A stretch of DNA of 64,000 nucleotides, taken from Alphaproteobacteria bacterium. GTDB lineage: Bacteria; Pseudomonadota; Alphaproteobacteria; Rhizobiales; JAJFHC01. Of this stretch, positions 1 to 8,738 are shown piece by piece; positions within the stretch are counted from its first letter, which is position 1; each line of letters starts with the position of its first letter. The notes under the pieces were generated by a model. That model was not told where the DNA came from. It did not search any database and worked only from the letters and a program-made list of their open reading frames with translations. The position numbers were made by a program, and so were the translations under genes. The stretch lies in the NCBI GenBank assembly GCA_021775805.1, contig JAJFHD010000129.1, positions 1 to 64,000 of the forward strand, read 5' to 3'.

Positions 1-146
1 GAGGCGATATAGAGCTGAAAGATCGACCAGATGAAGGCGATCGTGGGGATCAGCTTGCGCTGCCAACCGACCGGCGCGCGGCCCCCGGAATCAACGGCGG
101 CGGCAAGTTCCTCGGCGGCGCTCGCGCCGGTTTCGGTATGAGCCAT
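1..146 (-). CDS. TRAP transporter fused permease, N-terminal fragment
   Basis: Only the first 48 codons lie in the window; the gene continues off the left edge. The start ATG is at 146. The N-terminus is a hydrophilic Ala/Glu-rich leader followed by a stretch with WQRKLIP and WSIFQLYIA, which resembles the opening of the first membrane helix of TRAP 4TM/12TM fusion permeases (fused DctQ-DctM). These inner-membrane proteins import organic acids or similar solutes with a sodium or proton gradient, using a periplasmic TAXI-type binding protein. Such a binding protein is encoded immediately upstream on the same strand, 135 bp away, which supports the call. Substrate cannot be told. Confidence 0.7.
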   Translation of the reverse strand, partial: MAHTETGASAAEELAAAVDSGGRAPVGWQRKLIPTIAFIWSIFQLYIA

Positions 147-243
147 GGGACGCCCCCAATACGGGCTTTCTCGCGCGCAAAGCCTATTAGTTTATAATAC
201 TCACCCTAAAATAATGGGCGTGCTCGGAAAACAAAACTGGAAC

Positions 244-271
244 CGGCGGGAAGATCTGGATCTTCCCGCCG
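244..271 (-). terminator. Perfect hairpin between TRAP binding protein and permease
   Basis: A perfect 13-bp inverted repeat with a 2-nt loop (244-256 and 259-271) lies just after the stop of the TAXI binding protein. On the minus strand the stem is followed within a few bases by an interrupted T-rich run (complement of 228-240). It looks like a partial intrinsic terminator or mRNA-stabilising hairpin, which would give more binding protein than permease from one transcript. That role is inferred. Confidence 0.55.
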
Positions 272-281
272 CCGGGCTTGG

Positions 282-1247
282 TTATTTCCAACCCTTTTCC
301 TTGTAGTACTTCAACGCGCCGGGATGCAGCGGCGCCGACAGGCCATCGGAAATCATCTCTTTTTCGCTGAGATGCGCGAAGGCCGGGTGCAGTTTCCTGA
401 AGGCGTCGAAATTCTCGAACACCGCCTTGACGACGACATAGACGACCTCATCGGGAACATCCGCGGAGGTAACAAACGTGGCGCCAACTCCAAACGTGTT
501 GATGTCTTCCTTGTTGTTGTACATGCCGGCCGGAATCGTTGCCTTGCGGTAGTAGGATTTGTCAGCCACGAGTTTGTCGATTTCAGGACCGGTCACGTGG
601 ACCAGATGGGACGCACACGTTGCCAGCGATTCCTGCGTCAGTGCTGACGGGTGTCCAACAAGCCAGAAATAGGCATCGATCTTGCCGTCACAGATTGCCT
701 GACCGGTTTCAGCCGACTTCATTTCAGAAGCAAGTTTCAGGTCGCCACGGGTCCAGCCAAGGGCTGCTTCAAGAACCTCCCAGGTGCCCCGGGTACCGGA
801 TCCGGGATTACCGATGTTGAGACGCTTGCCCTTCACGTCCGCCAGGGTTTTCACGCCAGAATCATCATGGGCAATAACCGTGACGGGCTCAGGATGAACG
901 GAAAACACGGCCCGGAGCTTTTCGAATTTCCCGGCATCCTTGAATTTGGAAGTACCGTGATAAGCATGGTACTGCCAGTCGGACTGGGCAACGCCAAATT
1001 CGAGCTCACCGGAACGGATGGTATTGATGTTGTAGATAGAGCCGCCTGTCGACTCAGCGGAGCACCGAATGCCGTGTTCCTTGCGGTTCTTGTTCACAAG
1101 CCGGCAAATGGCGCCGCCAGTGGGATAGTAGACCCCGGTGACCCCACCGGTACCAATGCTGACAAACTTCTGCTGAGCCTGAGAAGGCGCGACCAGCATG
1201 ACAGCGCCAACGGCGGCACCAACAGCGGTCAAAATCGTGCGATTCAT
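282..1247 (-). CDS. TAXI family TRAP transporter solute-binding protein
   Basis: A 321-residue periplasmic binding protein. ATG at 1247 is preferred over longer versions because AGGAG lies 8 bases upstream and it opens a clean signal peptide ([20 protein letters not shown], cleavage near AQA/QQ). The mature N-terminus with [20 protein letters not shown] is the hallmark of TAXI (TRAP-associated extracytoplasmic immunogenic) proteins, and [12 protein letters not shown] is their second conserved ligand-binding segment. It should bind the solute and hand it to the fused permease that begins at 146. The length is normal for the family. Ligand is unknown; glutamate-like or dicarboxylate ligands are reported for relatives. 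Confidence 0.92.
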   Translation of the reverse strand: MNRTILTAVGAAVGAVMLVAPSQAQQKFVSIGTGGVTGVYYPTGGAICRLVNKNRKEHGIRCSAESTGGSIYNINTIRSGELEFGVAQSDWQYHAYHGTSKFKDAGKFEKLRAVFSVHPEPVTVIAHDDSGVKTLADVKGKRLNIGNPGSGTRGTWEVLEAALGWTRGDLKLASEMKSAETGQAICDGKIDAYFWLVGHPSALTQESLATCASHLVHVTGPEIDKLVADKSYYRKATIPAGMYNNKEDINTFGVGATFVTSADVPDEVVYVVVKAVFENFDAFRKLHPAFAHLSEKEMISDGLSAPLHPGALKYYKEKGWK

Positions 1248-1595
1248 AATATTCTCCTGTTTTTCTCCCTCGGACAACATTGTTGCCAATATCATCCACG
1301 AACCAAGGGAATGTACTTGGTCTTAGGAAAACAATAAAGGGGAAGAAGAAAACTACACAAGAACAATCAGTTAAACGACACACCCGGAATTTTCATTTTC
1401 CCGAGCGGCCATCGTCCGACCTCAAAATTCGCATATTTAGGTCTCCGTTGCCGTCGATCATGCAAGGCTCAGTTTTAGCTTGCCTATTGGATGATAAACT
1501 GGTCAATACGCGGTGATCTCTCCGCCCTGTGCTGCATTTGAGGCGGGGCCGCGATCCGACTGTTGACCAACTCGGGCTTCGTTGAACACTCCAGC
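1248..1595. other. Intergenic region, no gene seen
   Basis: This 348-bp stretch separates the divergent TAXI gene and the surface carbohydrate gene, so it should hold both promoters. A short inverted repeat (ACCAAG..CTTGGT, 1302-1321) is present and the middle is AT-rich. No open frame in it resembles a protein. Confidence 0.5.
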
Positions 1596-2972
1596 ATGCC
1601 ACGCAAATCAGAAACTGTACTTCTGCCGGTTGAAACCCAGACCCGCGAACTTGACGGCAAACTGCTGCTTGGCTGCTTTCTGGCGGAACGGGGGGTGCGG
1701 GCGATTGTCGGATCCCGGATCGAGATGCACCTGAAGATTGGCCAGCTGCCGGTCGGGCTTTATCACGGCAAGGATGTGCGGCGGCCGTCAAAACGCATCA
1801 TCCGGATCATGAAACGGCTCGGTCACCGGATTACCGCACTCGATGAGGAAGCCGTGGTCTACTACACGCCCTCGTCCTATCATCAGCACCGGGTGTCGGA
1901 CAGCGTGATGACGCTGATCGACGATTTCATCGCCTGGGGCGACGACAACCGGCAACTGATCGAAACCGCCCCTGGCTTCCGCGGCCAGCCGGTCCACGTG
2001 ACGGGCAATCCCAGAATCGATTTTCTCAGGCCGGAACTGCGCGGTTACTTCGACGAGGACGTCCAACGCTATCGACAGCGGTTCGGCGATTTTGTCATGA
2101 TCAACTCGAATTTCGGGTCCGTGAACCACTACTTCCCCAACCTCTCGCGCGCGGATGAAAAGGGCGTCAAGACAAGCGGCAATGTGCCTCCGGACGGTTT
2201 CATGGCCCAGGTATTTCAGTTTCGCTACGACATGCTGCAAGCCTTCTACGACATGCTGCCGAAGCTGGCGGATTCAATTCCCGACACCCCCATAATCGTT
2301 CGGCCGCATCCGGCGGAGAATCACGATTCGTGGCGCCGGGCCGCGCAGGGGCGAAACAACGTCCATGTCCTTCACGAAGGCAATGTCTACGGCTGGCTGC
2401 TTGCCTCCAGGGTCAAGATCCACAACGGCTGCACGACCGCCATCGAAAGCTTCATGCTCGGCCAGCCCTCCATATGCTTCCGGCCGATCTGGAAGGACAA
2501 TGTGGAACTGGAACTACCCAACAAGCTGAGCCATCGGGCCGAAAACGTTGAGACCCTGATCCGGGAGGTCAGGAACGTGATCGTCGACAATGGCACCATA
2601 GCGACAACCGAGCAGCAGTCAGGTGTGGCAGAGCGCTATTTCGAAGCCCTGGACGGCCCTCTCGCAGCGGAACGGACTGCCGATATTCTGGCCGGTCTTG
2701 TGGCCAGCCACGCTTTGAGCCCATGCCCGCCGGTAACGACCAGGATTCCGGCCCACATTGCATCGGTCATCCGTGCCGGCGAGAAGAAAATGAACGCCCA
2801 AAGGCAGGCGCACAAAAACAGCGTTGCCTATTCGAAACACAGGTTCCCGGGTGTTTCCGTCGACGACGTCAACCAGAGGCTGAAGGCCTATGGTAAGCTC
2901 CTGGGCCGTTTCTCGAACGTTAGGGCGAGCGCCGTCGGCGAAAACCTGTTTTCCATACAGGCTGAGGTTTAG
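1596..2972 (+). CDS. Surface carbohydrate biosynthesis protein (paralogue of 62148-63527)
   Basis: A 458-residue protein of the surface carbohydrate biosynthesis family, which has a GT-B-like, CDP-glycerol-transferase-like fold and is found in capsule and flagellin-glycan clusters. Visible family features are LLPVETQTREL at the N-terminus, AERGVRAIVG, ALDEEAVVY, the central GNPRIDFLRPEL, LINSNFG-type MINSNFGSVNHYFP, and a C-terminal VRPHPAENHDSWR with a following HNGCTTAIES, which recalls nucleotide-sugar-binding loops. A TTG at 1563 would add 11 residues, but homology begins after ATG 1596; no strong ribosome site is seen for either. Together with the neuBCA genes 1.1 kb away it suggests surface glycan assembly. 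Exact reaction is unknown. Confidence 0.8.
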   Translation: MPRKSETVLLPVETQTRELDGKLLLGCFLAERGVRAIVGSRIEMHLKIGQLPVGLYHGKDVRRPSKRIIRIMKRLGHRITALDEEAVVYYTPSSYHQHRVSDSVMTLIDDFIAWGDDNRQLIETAPGFRGQPVHVTGNPRIDFLRPELRGYFDEDVQRYRQRFGDFVMINSNFGSVNHYFPNLSRADEKGVKTSGNVPPDGFMAQVFQFRYDMLQAFYDMLPKLADSIPDTPIIVRPHPAENHDSWRRAAQGRNNVHVLHEGNVYGWLLASRVKIHNGCTTAIESFMLGQPSICFRPIWKDNVELELPNKLSHRAENVETLIREVRNVIVDNGTIATTEQQSGVAERYFEALDGPLAAERTADILAGLVASHALSPCPPVTTRIPAHIASVIRAGEKKMNAQRQAHKNSVAYSKHRFPGVSVDDVNQRLKAYGKLLGRFSNVRASAVGENLFSIQAEV

Positions 2973-3204
2973 AGCGTCTTAGGCCGTGCGCACATGAGCG
3001 CAGTCCAGCGTAGCTTGCCAGGACCTTGCCCAGCAGTCGCCGCCTCTTCGCTTTTGGAAGAGGCACGCGGCCAGGGGGACACGCGCCACAAACGGCCTTT
3101 TGTTTGAGTTGCAGCCAAAGCCCTCTTCGAGCCCTTCTTACAAAGTTTCTGCTCCGCAGCCAAAGTCGACTTTCCATATTTGGCACTGATGCTAGAGTGT
3201 ACCA

Positions 3205-3852
3205 ATGATACTCGATCCCACACTGACGACCGCCTACATTCTGCTTGCAACCGCGCTTGCGGTTGCGCCCGGCCCGGACGTGATCTTCGTCGTCGCAAAC
3301 GGTATGCGGCATCAAGTAAAAGGAGCTATCGCGTCCGCTCTGGGGATAGGTGGTGGCTCTGTTGTTCACGCCATCGCTGCGGCTTTGGGCGTCTCTGCAA
3401 TTGTCGCCGCCTCCCCATCAGCCTTTGAAATCCTAAGACATGCCGGGGTGGCTTACCTTGCTTTTCTTGGCGTTCAGGCGCTGAAATCATGGTGGAACTA
3501 CTCAAACAATCTTGATCCAAATCAAGCTGTTGTCGAGGTTTCCGCTTGGAATGTATTTCGACGCGGTCTGATCACGAATATTCTGAACCCCAAAGTCATG
3601 GTGTTTTACTTGGCGCTTTTGCCACAGTTCATAAACGTGGAACTTGGCAATGTAGGGCTTCAAATCTTCCTTCTGGGATGCATCCATAACGTAATAGGCA
3701 TCACGTTCCTCATTTCCATCGGCCTTGCCGCTGGCAAGGCCTCAGGTTGGCTGGCCAGAACGAGCTTCGGAAAATGGATGGACGGAATAGCAGGAGTTTT
3801 CTTTCTTGGACTTGCCGTTCGGCTTTTGGTTTCTGGCAAGCCAGAACAATAA
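3205..3852 (+). CDS. LysE/RhtB family exporter
   Basis: A 215-residue inner-membrane protein with about six hydrophobic helices. The N-terminus carries the LysE/RhtB signature APGPDVIFVVANG, followed by a glycine-rich helix (GIGGGSVVHAIAAALG), then YLAFLGVQALKSWW and NILNPKVMVFYLALLPQF, all typical of the family. Members export amino acids and related small metabolites by proton exchange. The gene stands alone between the surface carbohydrate gene and the convergent neuA; nothing adjacent tells the substrate. It is somewhat less GC-rich than its neighbours. Confidence 0.9.
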   Translation: MILDPTLTTAYILLATALAVAPGPDVIFVVANGMRHQVKGAIASALGIGGGSVVHAIAAALGVSAIVAASPSAFEILRHAGVAYLAFLGVQALKSWWNYSNNLDPNQAVVEVSAWNVFRRGLITNILNPKVMVFYLALLPQFINVELGNVGLQIFLLGCIHNVIGITFLISIGLAAGKASGWLARTSFGKWMDGIAGVFFLGLAVRLLVSGKPEQ

Positions 3853-4083
3853 CGCTGAAATCTGCACCGTTCAAAAAGCAGATCTCAGACTTAACATATC
3901 CAACGGCAGCTTTGTCCGCGTAGTGGTCGTCCCAACAACTGGCCAATATGGACCGAATTGGGACATTTCCACTGGCTACGACACCAACCGAAATACGTCG
4001 GTCTTCATCAATAAGAGACATTGCCGGTTTCGAGGCGATCGTGACACAAATGGCGTTAATCGGAGCCCCATGTCACTCCAGTT

Positions 4084-4800
4084 TTACCCCTCGGGCTCTT
4101 CAAGCGGCCAGTGGCCGCAAGCGATCATGGCATTGAGCACGTTCCAGTCGGTCATGGTGTCGAGATTGGCGCTTCGTTCAGGCGGCATGACAAATGCCAT
4201 TGTGCCGTCCGGCAGAAAGGACTTTTCAGCGACAAGAATGTCGCGGTCGATGAGGTAGAAGGCACCGTTGAGCTCGTACAATGTGGGCATGAGCTGCCGG
4301 GCACGGCCGGCTTCCCGGCCCAGATAGGAGACCAGCCGCTTGTCTTCGATCCGCTGGAGTTTTTCGGGATGGGCGCCTTCGTGAACGCAGACGCTTGCAG
4401 CGGCCGCGTACTCGGGGGCGTTTTCAAACTGAGACAGCAAATCGCCCAGGTCGGCTCGGGTCCGCAATGGCGTGGTCACCTGCAGCAGCAGAAGGTAACC
4501 CGGTTCTATGCCGGCCTGGGAAATCAGATGTTCGACCACATCGATCGTGGTTGCGGTACCGGTCGCCAGCGATGCCGGACGCAACGACGGTGCGGCCACG
4601 CCAAAAGTCTCGGCAAGTGCAAACATTTCCGGGTCGTCGGTTGTCACCACCGTGCGGTCAATGGCGGGCGCGGCCCCGGCGAACCGGATGGCGCGTTCCA
4701 ACAGCGTCATCCCGCCCAGAGTACGCATGTTCTTGCCGGGAATGCCCCTGGAGCCGCCCCTGACGGGGATGATGCAGGTTACCGGTTTGCCTCGTACCAT
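4084..4800 (-). CDS. neuA: Acylneuraminate cytidylyltransferase (CMP-sialic acid synthetase)
   Basis: A 238-residue cytosolic enzyme that activates a nonulosonic acid with CTP to give the CMP-sugar donor. The N-terminal IIPVRGGSRGIPGKNMR is the CTP-binding loop of the family, and TTDDPEMFALAETFG, LLLQVTTPLRT and LNGAFYLIDRD follow in the expected order. Length matches single-domain NeuA/PseF/LegF enzymes. It is the last gene of a neuB-neuC-neuA operon, 34 bp after neuC, with AGGACAGG as a plausible ribosome site. Whether the sugar is Neu5Ac, legionaminic or pseudaminic acid cannot be settled here, but the NeuC partner favours a ManNAc-derived (Neu5Ac-type) or legionaminic route. Confidence 0.9.
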   Translation of the reverse strand: MVRGKPVTCIIPVRGGSRGIPGKNMRTLGGMTLLERAIRFAGAAPAIDRTVVTTDDPEMFALAETFGVAAPSLRPASLATGTATTIDVVEHLISQAGIEPGYLLLLQVTTPLRTRADLGDLLSQFENAPEYAAAASVCVHEGAHPEKLQRIEDKRLVSYLGREAGRARQLMPTLYELNGAFYLIDRDILVAEKSFLPDGTMAFVMPPERSANLDTMTDWNVLNAMIACGHWPLEEPEG

Positions 4801-4834
4801 TACCGACCTGTCCTTGGCTATTGGCGCAATACCT

Positions 4835-5992
4835 TCAATATGTCAGGCGTTTTTCGATGCCGATCTCGGTGCCGGCGATGGCATCCGCGATCTGTCGGCC
4901 GGCCGAGCCGTCGCCATAGATCAGATCCTGGCTGCGCTCGCCGTTATTCCACTGCTCGTCAATCGCCGCCTCGATCTGCCCACGGTCGTGATCGACATCC
5001 TGGACATTGCGTCCCCGGTCGCGGCCCGACTGGCGGCTTCCGATGTTGACTGCCGAGACGCCCATATAGGCGCATTCGCGGATGGCGACGCTGGAGTTGC
5101 CGATGATGCACCGGCTGTTGAGCAGAACCGACAGGAAATCGAGCGGTTTGAGATTTCTGTAGAAGTGCACGTTGGACAACGCATGGTTCTCGCGGAAGCT
5201 GCGTATGCCTTTCGAGGTGCCGTCGGAACCGGCATCGACATTGGGCCAGAACCAGAGGGTCGGTGCCCCGACATTGCGAATGGCATGCAGGGTTTCCTCG
5301 ATATGCTCACGGGCCAGATCGTGCTCCGTCGTCACCGGGTGCTGCATGACAACGAGATAGCCGCCCGACAGATCAAGGTCGGCACCGACGCCGCCGTAGG
5401 CGTCGAGGATCGCGTTGACGTCTCTGGGTTCGGCAGCGCATGCCAGCTTGGCAAGGTCGATGGACGGGCAGCCGGTGACGACGACCCGGTCCTCGCGCTC
5501 GCCCATGCGAACCACTCTTTGCGCGGCAGGACCACTGGAGACCAGATGAAGATCGGCCAGTTTTGTCACGGCGTGACGGACCTTCTCATCGATCGACCCG
5601 GTGACCTCGCCGCCCTGGACGTGGACCAGCGGAATGTTCATGTAGGCCGCTGCCACGGCGGTCGCCATGGTCTCGAAACGGTCTGCTACCGTTACAACAA
5701 CATCGGGCTTCAGATTGTCGAACACCGTTGCAAGCTCAGCCAAACCCAGACCGGTCGACTTGGCCGACGTGACCAGATTCTCGCCTTCGAGGATCATGTA
5801 GACCTGGCGGTCGATCTTGAAGCCTTCCTGTTCGATGACGTCGACAGCATTGCCGTAGCGTTCGAGGAGTGCCGATGCGGCTACCACAAGCTGCAACTCC
5901 AGGTCGTCATGATCGCGGATCGATTCAAGAGCCGTGCGGATTCGTGCATAGCTCGGGCGCGCGGTTATGACGACGCAGACCTTCTTTTTCAT
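4835..5992 (-). CDS. neuC: UDP-N-acetylglucosamine 2-epimerase (hydrolysing)
   Basis: A 385-residue cytosolic enzyme of the hydrolysing UDP-GlcNAc 2-epimerase family, which releases ManNAc (or a 6-deoxy analogue) for nonulosonic acid synthesis. Features: ITARPSYARI at the N-terminus, VVTVADRFETMATAVAAAYM, HVQGGEVTGSIDEKVRHAVTKLAD (the conserved GGE/DE and H core), VVTGCPSIDL, MQHPVTTE, and IIGNSSVAIRECAYMGV near the C-terminus. It begins only 3 bp after the neuB stop codon, so translation is probably coupled. The HPVTTE and GNSS motifs are those of active enzymes, and the length is typical. Confidence 0.92.
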   Translation of the reverse strand: MKKKVCVVITARPSYARIRTALESIRDHDDLELQLVVAASALLERYGNAVDVIEQEGFKIDRQVYMILEGENLVTSAKSTGLGLAELATVFDNLKPDVVVTVADRFETMATAVAAAYMNIPLVHVQGGEVTGSIDEKVRHAVTKLADLHLVSSGPAAQRVVRMGEREDRVVVTGCPSIDLAKLACAAEPRDVNAILDAYGGVGADLDLSGGYLVVMQHPVTTEHDLAREHIEETLHAIRNVGAPTLWFWPNVDAGSDGTSKGIRSFRENHALSNVHFYRNLKPLDFLSVLLNSRCIIGNSSVAIRECAYMGVSAVNIGSRQSGRDRGRNVQDVDHDRGQIEAAIDEQWNNGERSQDLIYGDGSAGRQIADAIAGTEIGIEKRLTY

Positions 5993-5995
5993 TTC

Positions 5996-7048
5996 TCAGG
6001 ATTCCAGATCTTCGTGTGTCAGCGGCACATCTCGTTTGACGGAACGGCACAGGCGCCGCCCGATGACATGGTCCAGTTCATTGGCGGGAATTCCGGTTCC
6101 CGGCTTCTTTGTGGTCAGGTGATTGCCCGTCAGAACGACTCCGGCATCGAGGTCCTTGGTGGGAACAACGCTCTTGAGGAATATTTCACGCAGCGGCGCT
6201 ATGTGCGCACCGACCTGCCCCTTGTCGACCGGATGGGCCCGCATGGTCTCCACAAACCGGACGCCGTCCACAAGCGACTTCAGCTCCTGCGAGGTGACCG
6301 ACGCCACCACATCGGGACCGAACATTTCGCGGCTCATGGTGACATGCACCTCGAGCACCTGGATGCCAAGGGTGGCGGCCGCCAGACCCGGATAAATCGT
6401 GCCGGAGTGATCCGACAGGCCGACGCCGGTGCCATAACGGTCCCGGAATTCGCCCAGCAGGTTCAGACCGACGAGTTCGGGAGGACTGGGGTACTGGGTG
6501 GCACACTGAAGGATCGACAAGGGCACATCGTGTTTTCGAATGCGGTCGACGGCAGCGTCGATCTCCTCCCAGGGGCTCATGCCGGTGGACAGCATGACCG
6601 GCTGTCCGGTTCGCGCCATGACGTCGAGCATCGGAAAGTTGGTGATTTCTCCGGATGCCACCTTCCAACCGGCAACACCGACTTTTTCGAGCAGGGCCAC
6701 GGCCTCAATCGAAAACGGGGAACTGAGAAACTGAATTCCCGCAGTGTCGGCATGGGCTTTCAGACCGGCCCACTGCTCCGGCGTAAACTCCATGCGTTTC
6801 CAGTAATCGATACGTGTGTCGTCCTGCGGACTGAACTTCGTGCGCCAGGGTTCCGACGCCGTGCTTTCCGCATCGGCAATATGAGTCTGAAACTTGATGG
6901 CGTCGGCGCCCGCGGCAACGGCGGTGTCGATATAGGCATGTGCCATCCCGAGGCTGCCGTCGTGCGCCTGCGCGATTTCGGCGATGATCGTGCAAGGCGC
7001 ATCCGGACGCGGCGATACAAGCCAGTGTCCCTCGGGAGCAGACGGCAT
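5996..7048 (-). CDS. neuB: N-acetylneuraminate synthase family protein
   Basis: A 350-residue enzyme that condenses an N-acyl hexosamine with phosphoenolpyruvate to form a nonulosonic acid. The TIM-barrel part runs to about residue 280 (IIAEIAQAHDGS, DAIKFQTH, FLSSPFSIEAVALLEK, KVASGEITNFPML, LSTGMSPWEEI, LQCATQYPSP, GLSDHSG) and is followed by an SAF/antifreeze-like domain (SVVPTKDLDAG, PGTGIPANELD). ATG 7048 is preferred: GGAG lies 11 bases upstream, and the 30 extra residues of a longer frame are not family-like. It is the first gene of the neuBCA operon; the promoter should lie in the AT-rich region upstream. The usual EIGxNH motif is AQAHDGS here, a variant. Confidence 0.93.
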   Translation of the reverse strand: MPSAPEGHWLVSPRPDAPCTIIAEIAQAHDGSLGMAHAYIDTAVAAGADAIKFQTHIADAESTASEPWRTKFSPQDDTRIDYWKRMEFTPEQWAGLKAHADTAGIQFLSSPFSIEAVALLEKVGVAGWKVASGEITNFPMLDVMARTGQPVMLSTGMSPWEEIDAAVDRIRKHDVPLSILQCATQYPSPPELVGLNLLGEFRDRYGTGVGLSDHSGTIYPGLAAATLGIQVLEVHVTMSREMFGPDVVASVTSQELKSLVDGVRFVETMRAHPVDKGQVGAHIAPLREIFLKSVVPTKDLDAGVVLTGNHLTTKKPGTGIPANELDHVIGRRLCRSVKRDVPLTHEDLES

Positions 7049-7859
7049 GGCGGTTGGTTTCTCCGTTTGAATTATGAGTGAGGTTTTAGGGGAGAGCGGA
7101 TTGCAAAACAAGCGGTGATATAGTGCACAGTCGTCCACTGGTAAACGCGCCTCTACCGCTTCACGACCATGCCTCGAAAATTGAATGGAGATGGATTGAC
7201 AGAGAACTGCGGTCCCCCGACCTGATGGTCGGGGGACCGCAGCTTCCGACGGAGACCGGACGATAACGCAGCGGGGCTGGAGAGACTGCCACTACCCTAT
7301 CTTGATGTCGGCAACTCCACGGAATGAGGTTCGAGCTTTGTTACGCGATGCCTCGTCATGTTCAAAAACGTGATCACAATTACAAGCGAAATTCAGGTAA
7401 CCGTCAAACTTTCAACCGATTCGATTGAAAGTACCATACAACTCAGCCACGTTTAAAACATTATTTTGAGTAAAATGTAAATATGTCCGTTAAAATTATT
7501 ACAAAGTTCTGATTTCTGAAATTATATATTCAGATCATTTCTGCGCCTCTGCTATTTGTAATAACAAAACTCGATACAACTTAGGGTGGTAATTATTCTG
7601 TCTTGGTGTTTCTGCGCGACGTTGCGGCAAAACGTACAGACAGACAGCCGACTATCTCAAGCGACACGTTCAGCCGCTTCGGCTTGCCTCTGCCCGGGGT
7701 GTCTTGCCCGCTTTCGGCATTAACACTCCCTTTAAGAGATCGGATTATACACCATCGACAGTATCTTCGGCGTGACAGATCGCATGAACTGACCGGACAG
7801 TGAACCGGTCAGTTTGGCGCCGGTCGCGCCGGACTGACCAGGGGCAGAAAGCAGGAATT
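7049..7859. other. Long AT-rich gene-free region upstream of neuB
   Basis: About 810 bp without a convincing gene. Positions 7343-7600 are strikingly AT-rich compared with everything around them, with A/T runs such as TTAAAATTATT and ATTATATATTC. A perfect 16-bp hairpin lies at 7207-7242. The region must hold the neuBCA promoter (minus) and the promoter of the receiver gene (plus). A 66-codon frame at 7603-7803 has no protein-like features. Confidence 0.6.
7207..7242. repeat. Perfect 16-bp inverted repeat, 4-nt loop
   Basis: Arms 7207-7222 and 7227-7242 are exact reverse complements, GC-rich, around a TGAT loop. Neither strand has a proper T run after the stem, so a classical intrinsic terminator is unlikely. 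It could be a mobile palindrome of the REP type or a structured 5' leader of the neuB transcript. Confidence 0.6.
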
Positions 7860-8429
7860 GTGTCAACGCACACCGAATTTGGTGCGCTGCGCATACTTAT
7901 TGTCGATTCTGACCCGGTCATGAGTTCGCTTGCAGCGTTCATGCTGACATCGTGCGGCGTTCAGTATTTCCGTAAGGCAGGCAGCCTCCAAGATGCCTTA
8001 ACAGACTTTGCATCAGGCCAGTTCAACCTTGTCCTGGCCGGCTGCACGCCGCTGGACGAGGAGTTCGACCGGTTTGTGGTAACACTTCGCGATCCGGAAA
8101 CAAGCGATACGCCCGAGGTTCCGATAATTGTATATACCGCCCTCACGACCCTGTCCGCGATCTTGAAAGCCGCCCGTGCCGGCGTTTCACTGGTGCTGTG
8201 CAAACCGATGAGTGCAAAGTCGCTTGCCGATCACATCGACGCAATCATGTCCACGCCTGTCCGATTTGAAAAGAAAGAGGGCACCCTCCGTCCGGCCTGG
8301 CCGCCCCATCTGGCCGGCCTTCTCGAGGCCAAGCCGGCCCTTCTTGTGGCGGTCAGTGACAACGGCGAGGACGAAGAACAGCTGAGCAGCGCGGTTGCGA
8401 GCACCTCGAGGATGGTGGTGGAGATTTGA
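7860..8429 (+). CDS. Stand-alone receiver-like protein lacking the phosphorylatable Asp
   Basis: A 189-residue protein with a response-regulator receiver fold at about residues 10-130 and a short unrelated tail. The acid pair is present (ILIVDSDPV), as are the switch Thr (IIVYTAL, Thr93) and conserved Lys (LCKPM, Lys115). Where the phospho-Asp should be (LVLxDxxMP) the sequence reads LVLAGCTPL, with Gly61. It should therefore not be phosphorylated in the usual way. GTG 7860 is chosen because AGCAGGAA lies just upstream; an ATG at 7800 would add 20 basic residues. It is convergent with minCDE and has no kinase next to it. Function is unknown. Confidence 0.7.
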   Translation: MSTHTEFGALRILIVDSDPVMSSLAAFMLTSCGVQYFRKAGSLQDALTDFASGQFNLVLAGCTPLDEEFDRFVVTLRDPETSDTPEVPIIVYTALTTLSAILKAARAGVSLVLCKPMSAKSLADHIDAIMSTPVRFEKKEGTLRPAWPPHLAGLLEAKPALLVAVSDNGEDEEQLSSAVASTSRMVVEI

Positions 8430-8453
8430 AACCCACTGGAACAGCGAGCAGCC

Positions 8454-8738
8454 TCACGCACTCTTTGCGAGTTTCATCTGGGTCTCGCGGGGAATTTCAA
8501 TATCGATCACCAGGGTGGATACGGAGTCACCGCAGTTCATCTTCATCTCCACCCGGTCAGGTTCGATGCTGACGTGTTTTGCAATTGCCTTGATAACCTC
8601 ATCGCGCAACAGCGTGATCAGGTCGTCATGGCCGGCCAGAGCCCGTTCATGGGAAAGCAGTATCTGGAGCCGCTCGCGGGCGACCGGCGCCGTGCCGGCC
8701 ACCGGAGCAGCCGGCTTGAACAAGCCGAAGAAATTCAT
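8454..8738 (-). CDS. minE: Cell division topological specificity factor MinE
   Basis: A 94-residue MinE. The N-terminal part (FFGLFKP, then ARERLQILLSHERA) is the MinD-binding and membrane-targeting segment that stimulates MinD ATPase. The C-terminal half (LRDEVIKAIAKHV, VEMKMNCGDSVSTLVIDIEI) is the dimerisation domain. It drives pole-to-pole movement of MinCD so that the Z ring forms at mid-cell. Its ATG overlaps the minD stop by 4 bp, showing translational coupling. Length is normal. Confidence 0.96.
   Translation of the reverse strand: MNFFGLFKPAAPVAGTAPVARERLQILLSHERALAGHDDLITLLRDEVIKAIAKHVSIEPDRVEMKMNCGDSVSTLVIDIEIPRETQMKLAKSA

Noticed and set aside
3043-3063. A 7-bp hairpin (CCTCTTC/GAAGAGG) as terminator of the first surface carbohydrate gene
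   Set aside because: No T run follows and the stem is short, so it is weak evidence.
4508-7081. An 857-codon open frame on the plus strand
   Set aside because: It lies opposite neuC and neuB, which have clear motifs and lengths; the plus frame has no domain and is a by-product of GC-rich codon use.
7603-7803. A 66-codon plus frame before the receiver gene
   Set aside because: Basic and patchy composition, no ribosome site, no resemblance to a protein family.
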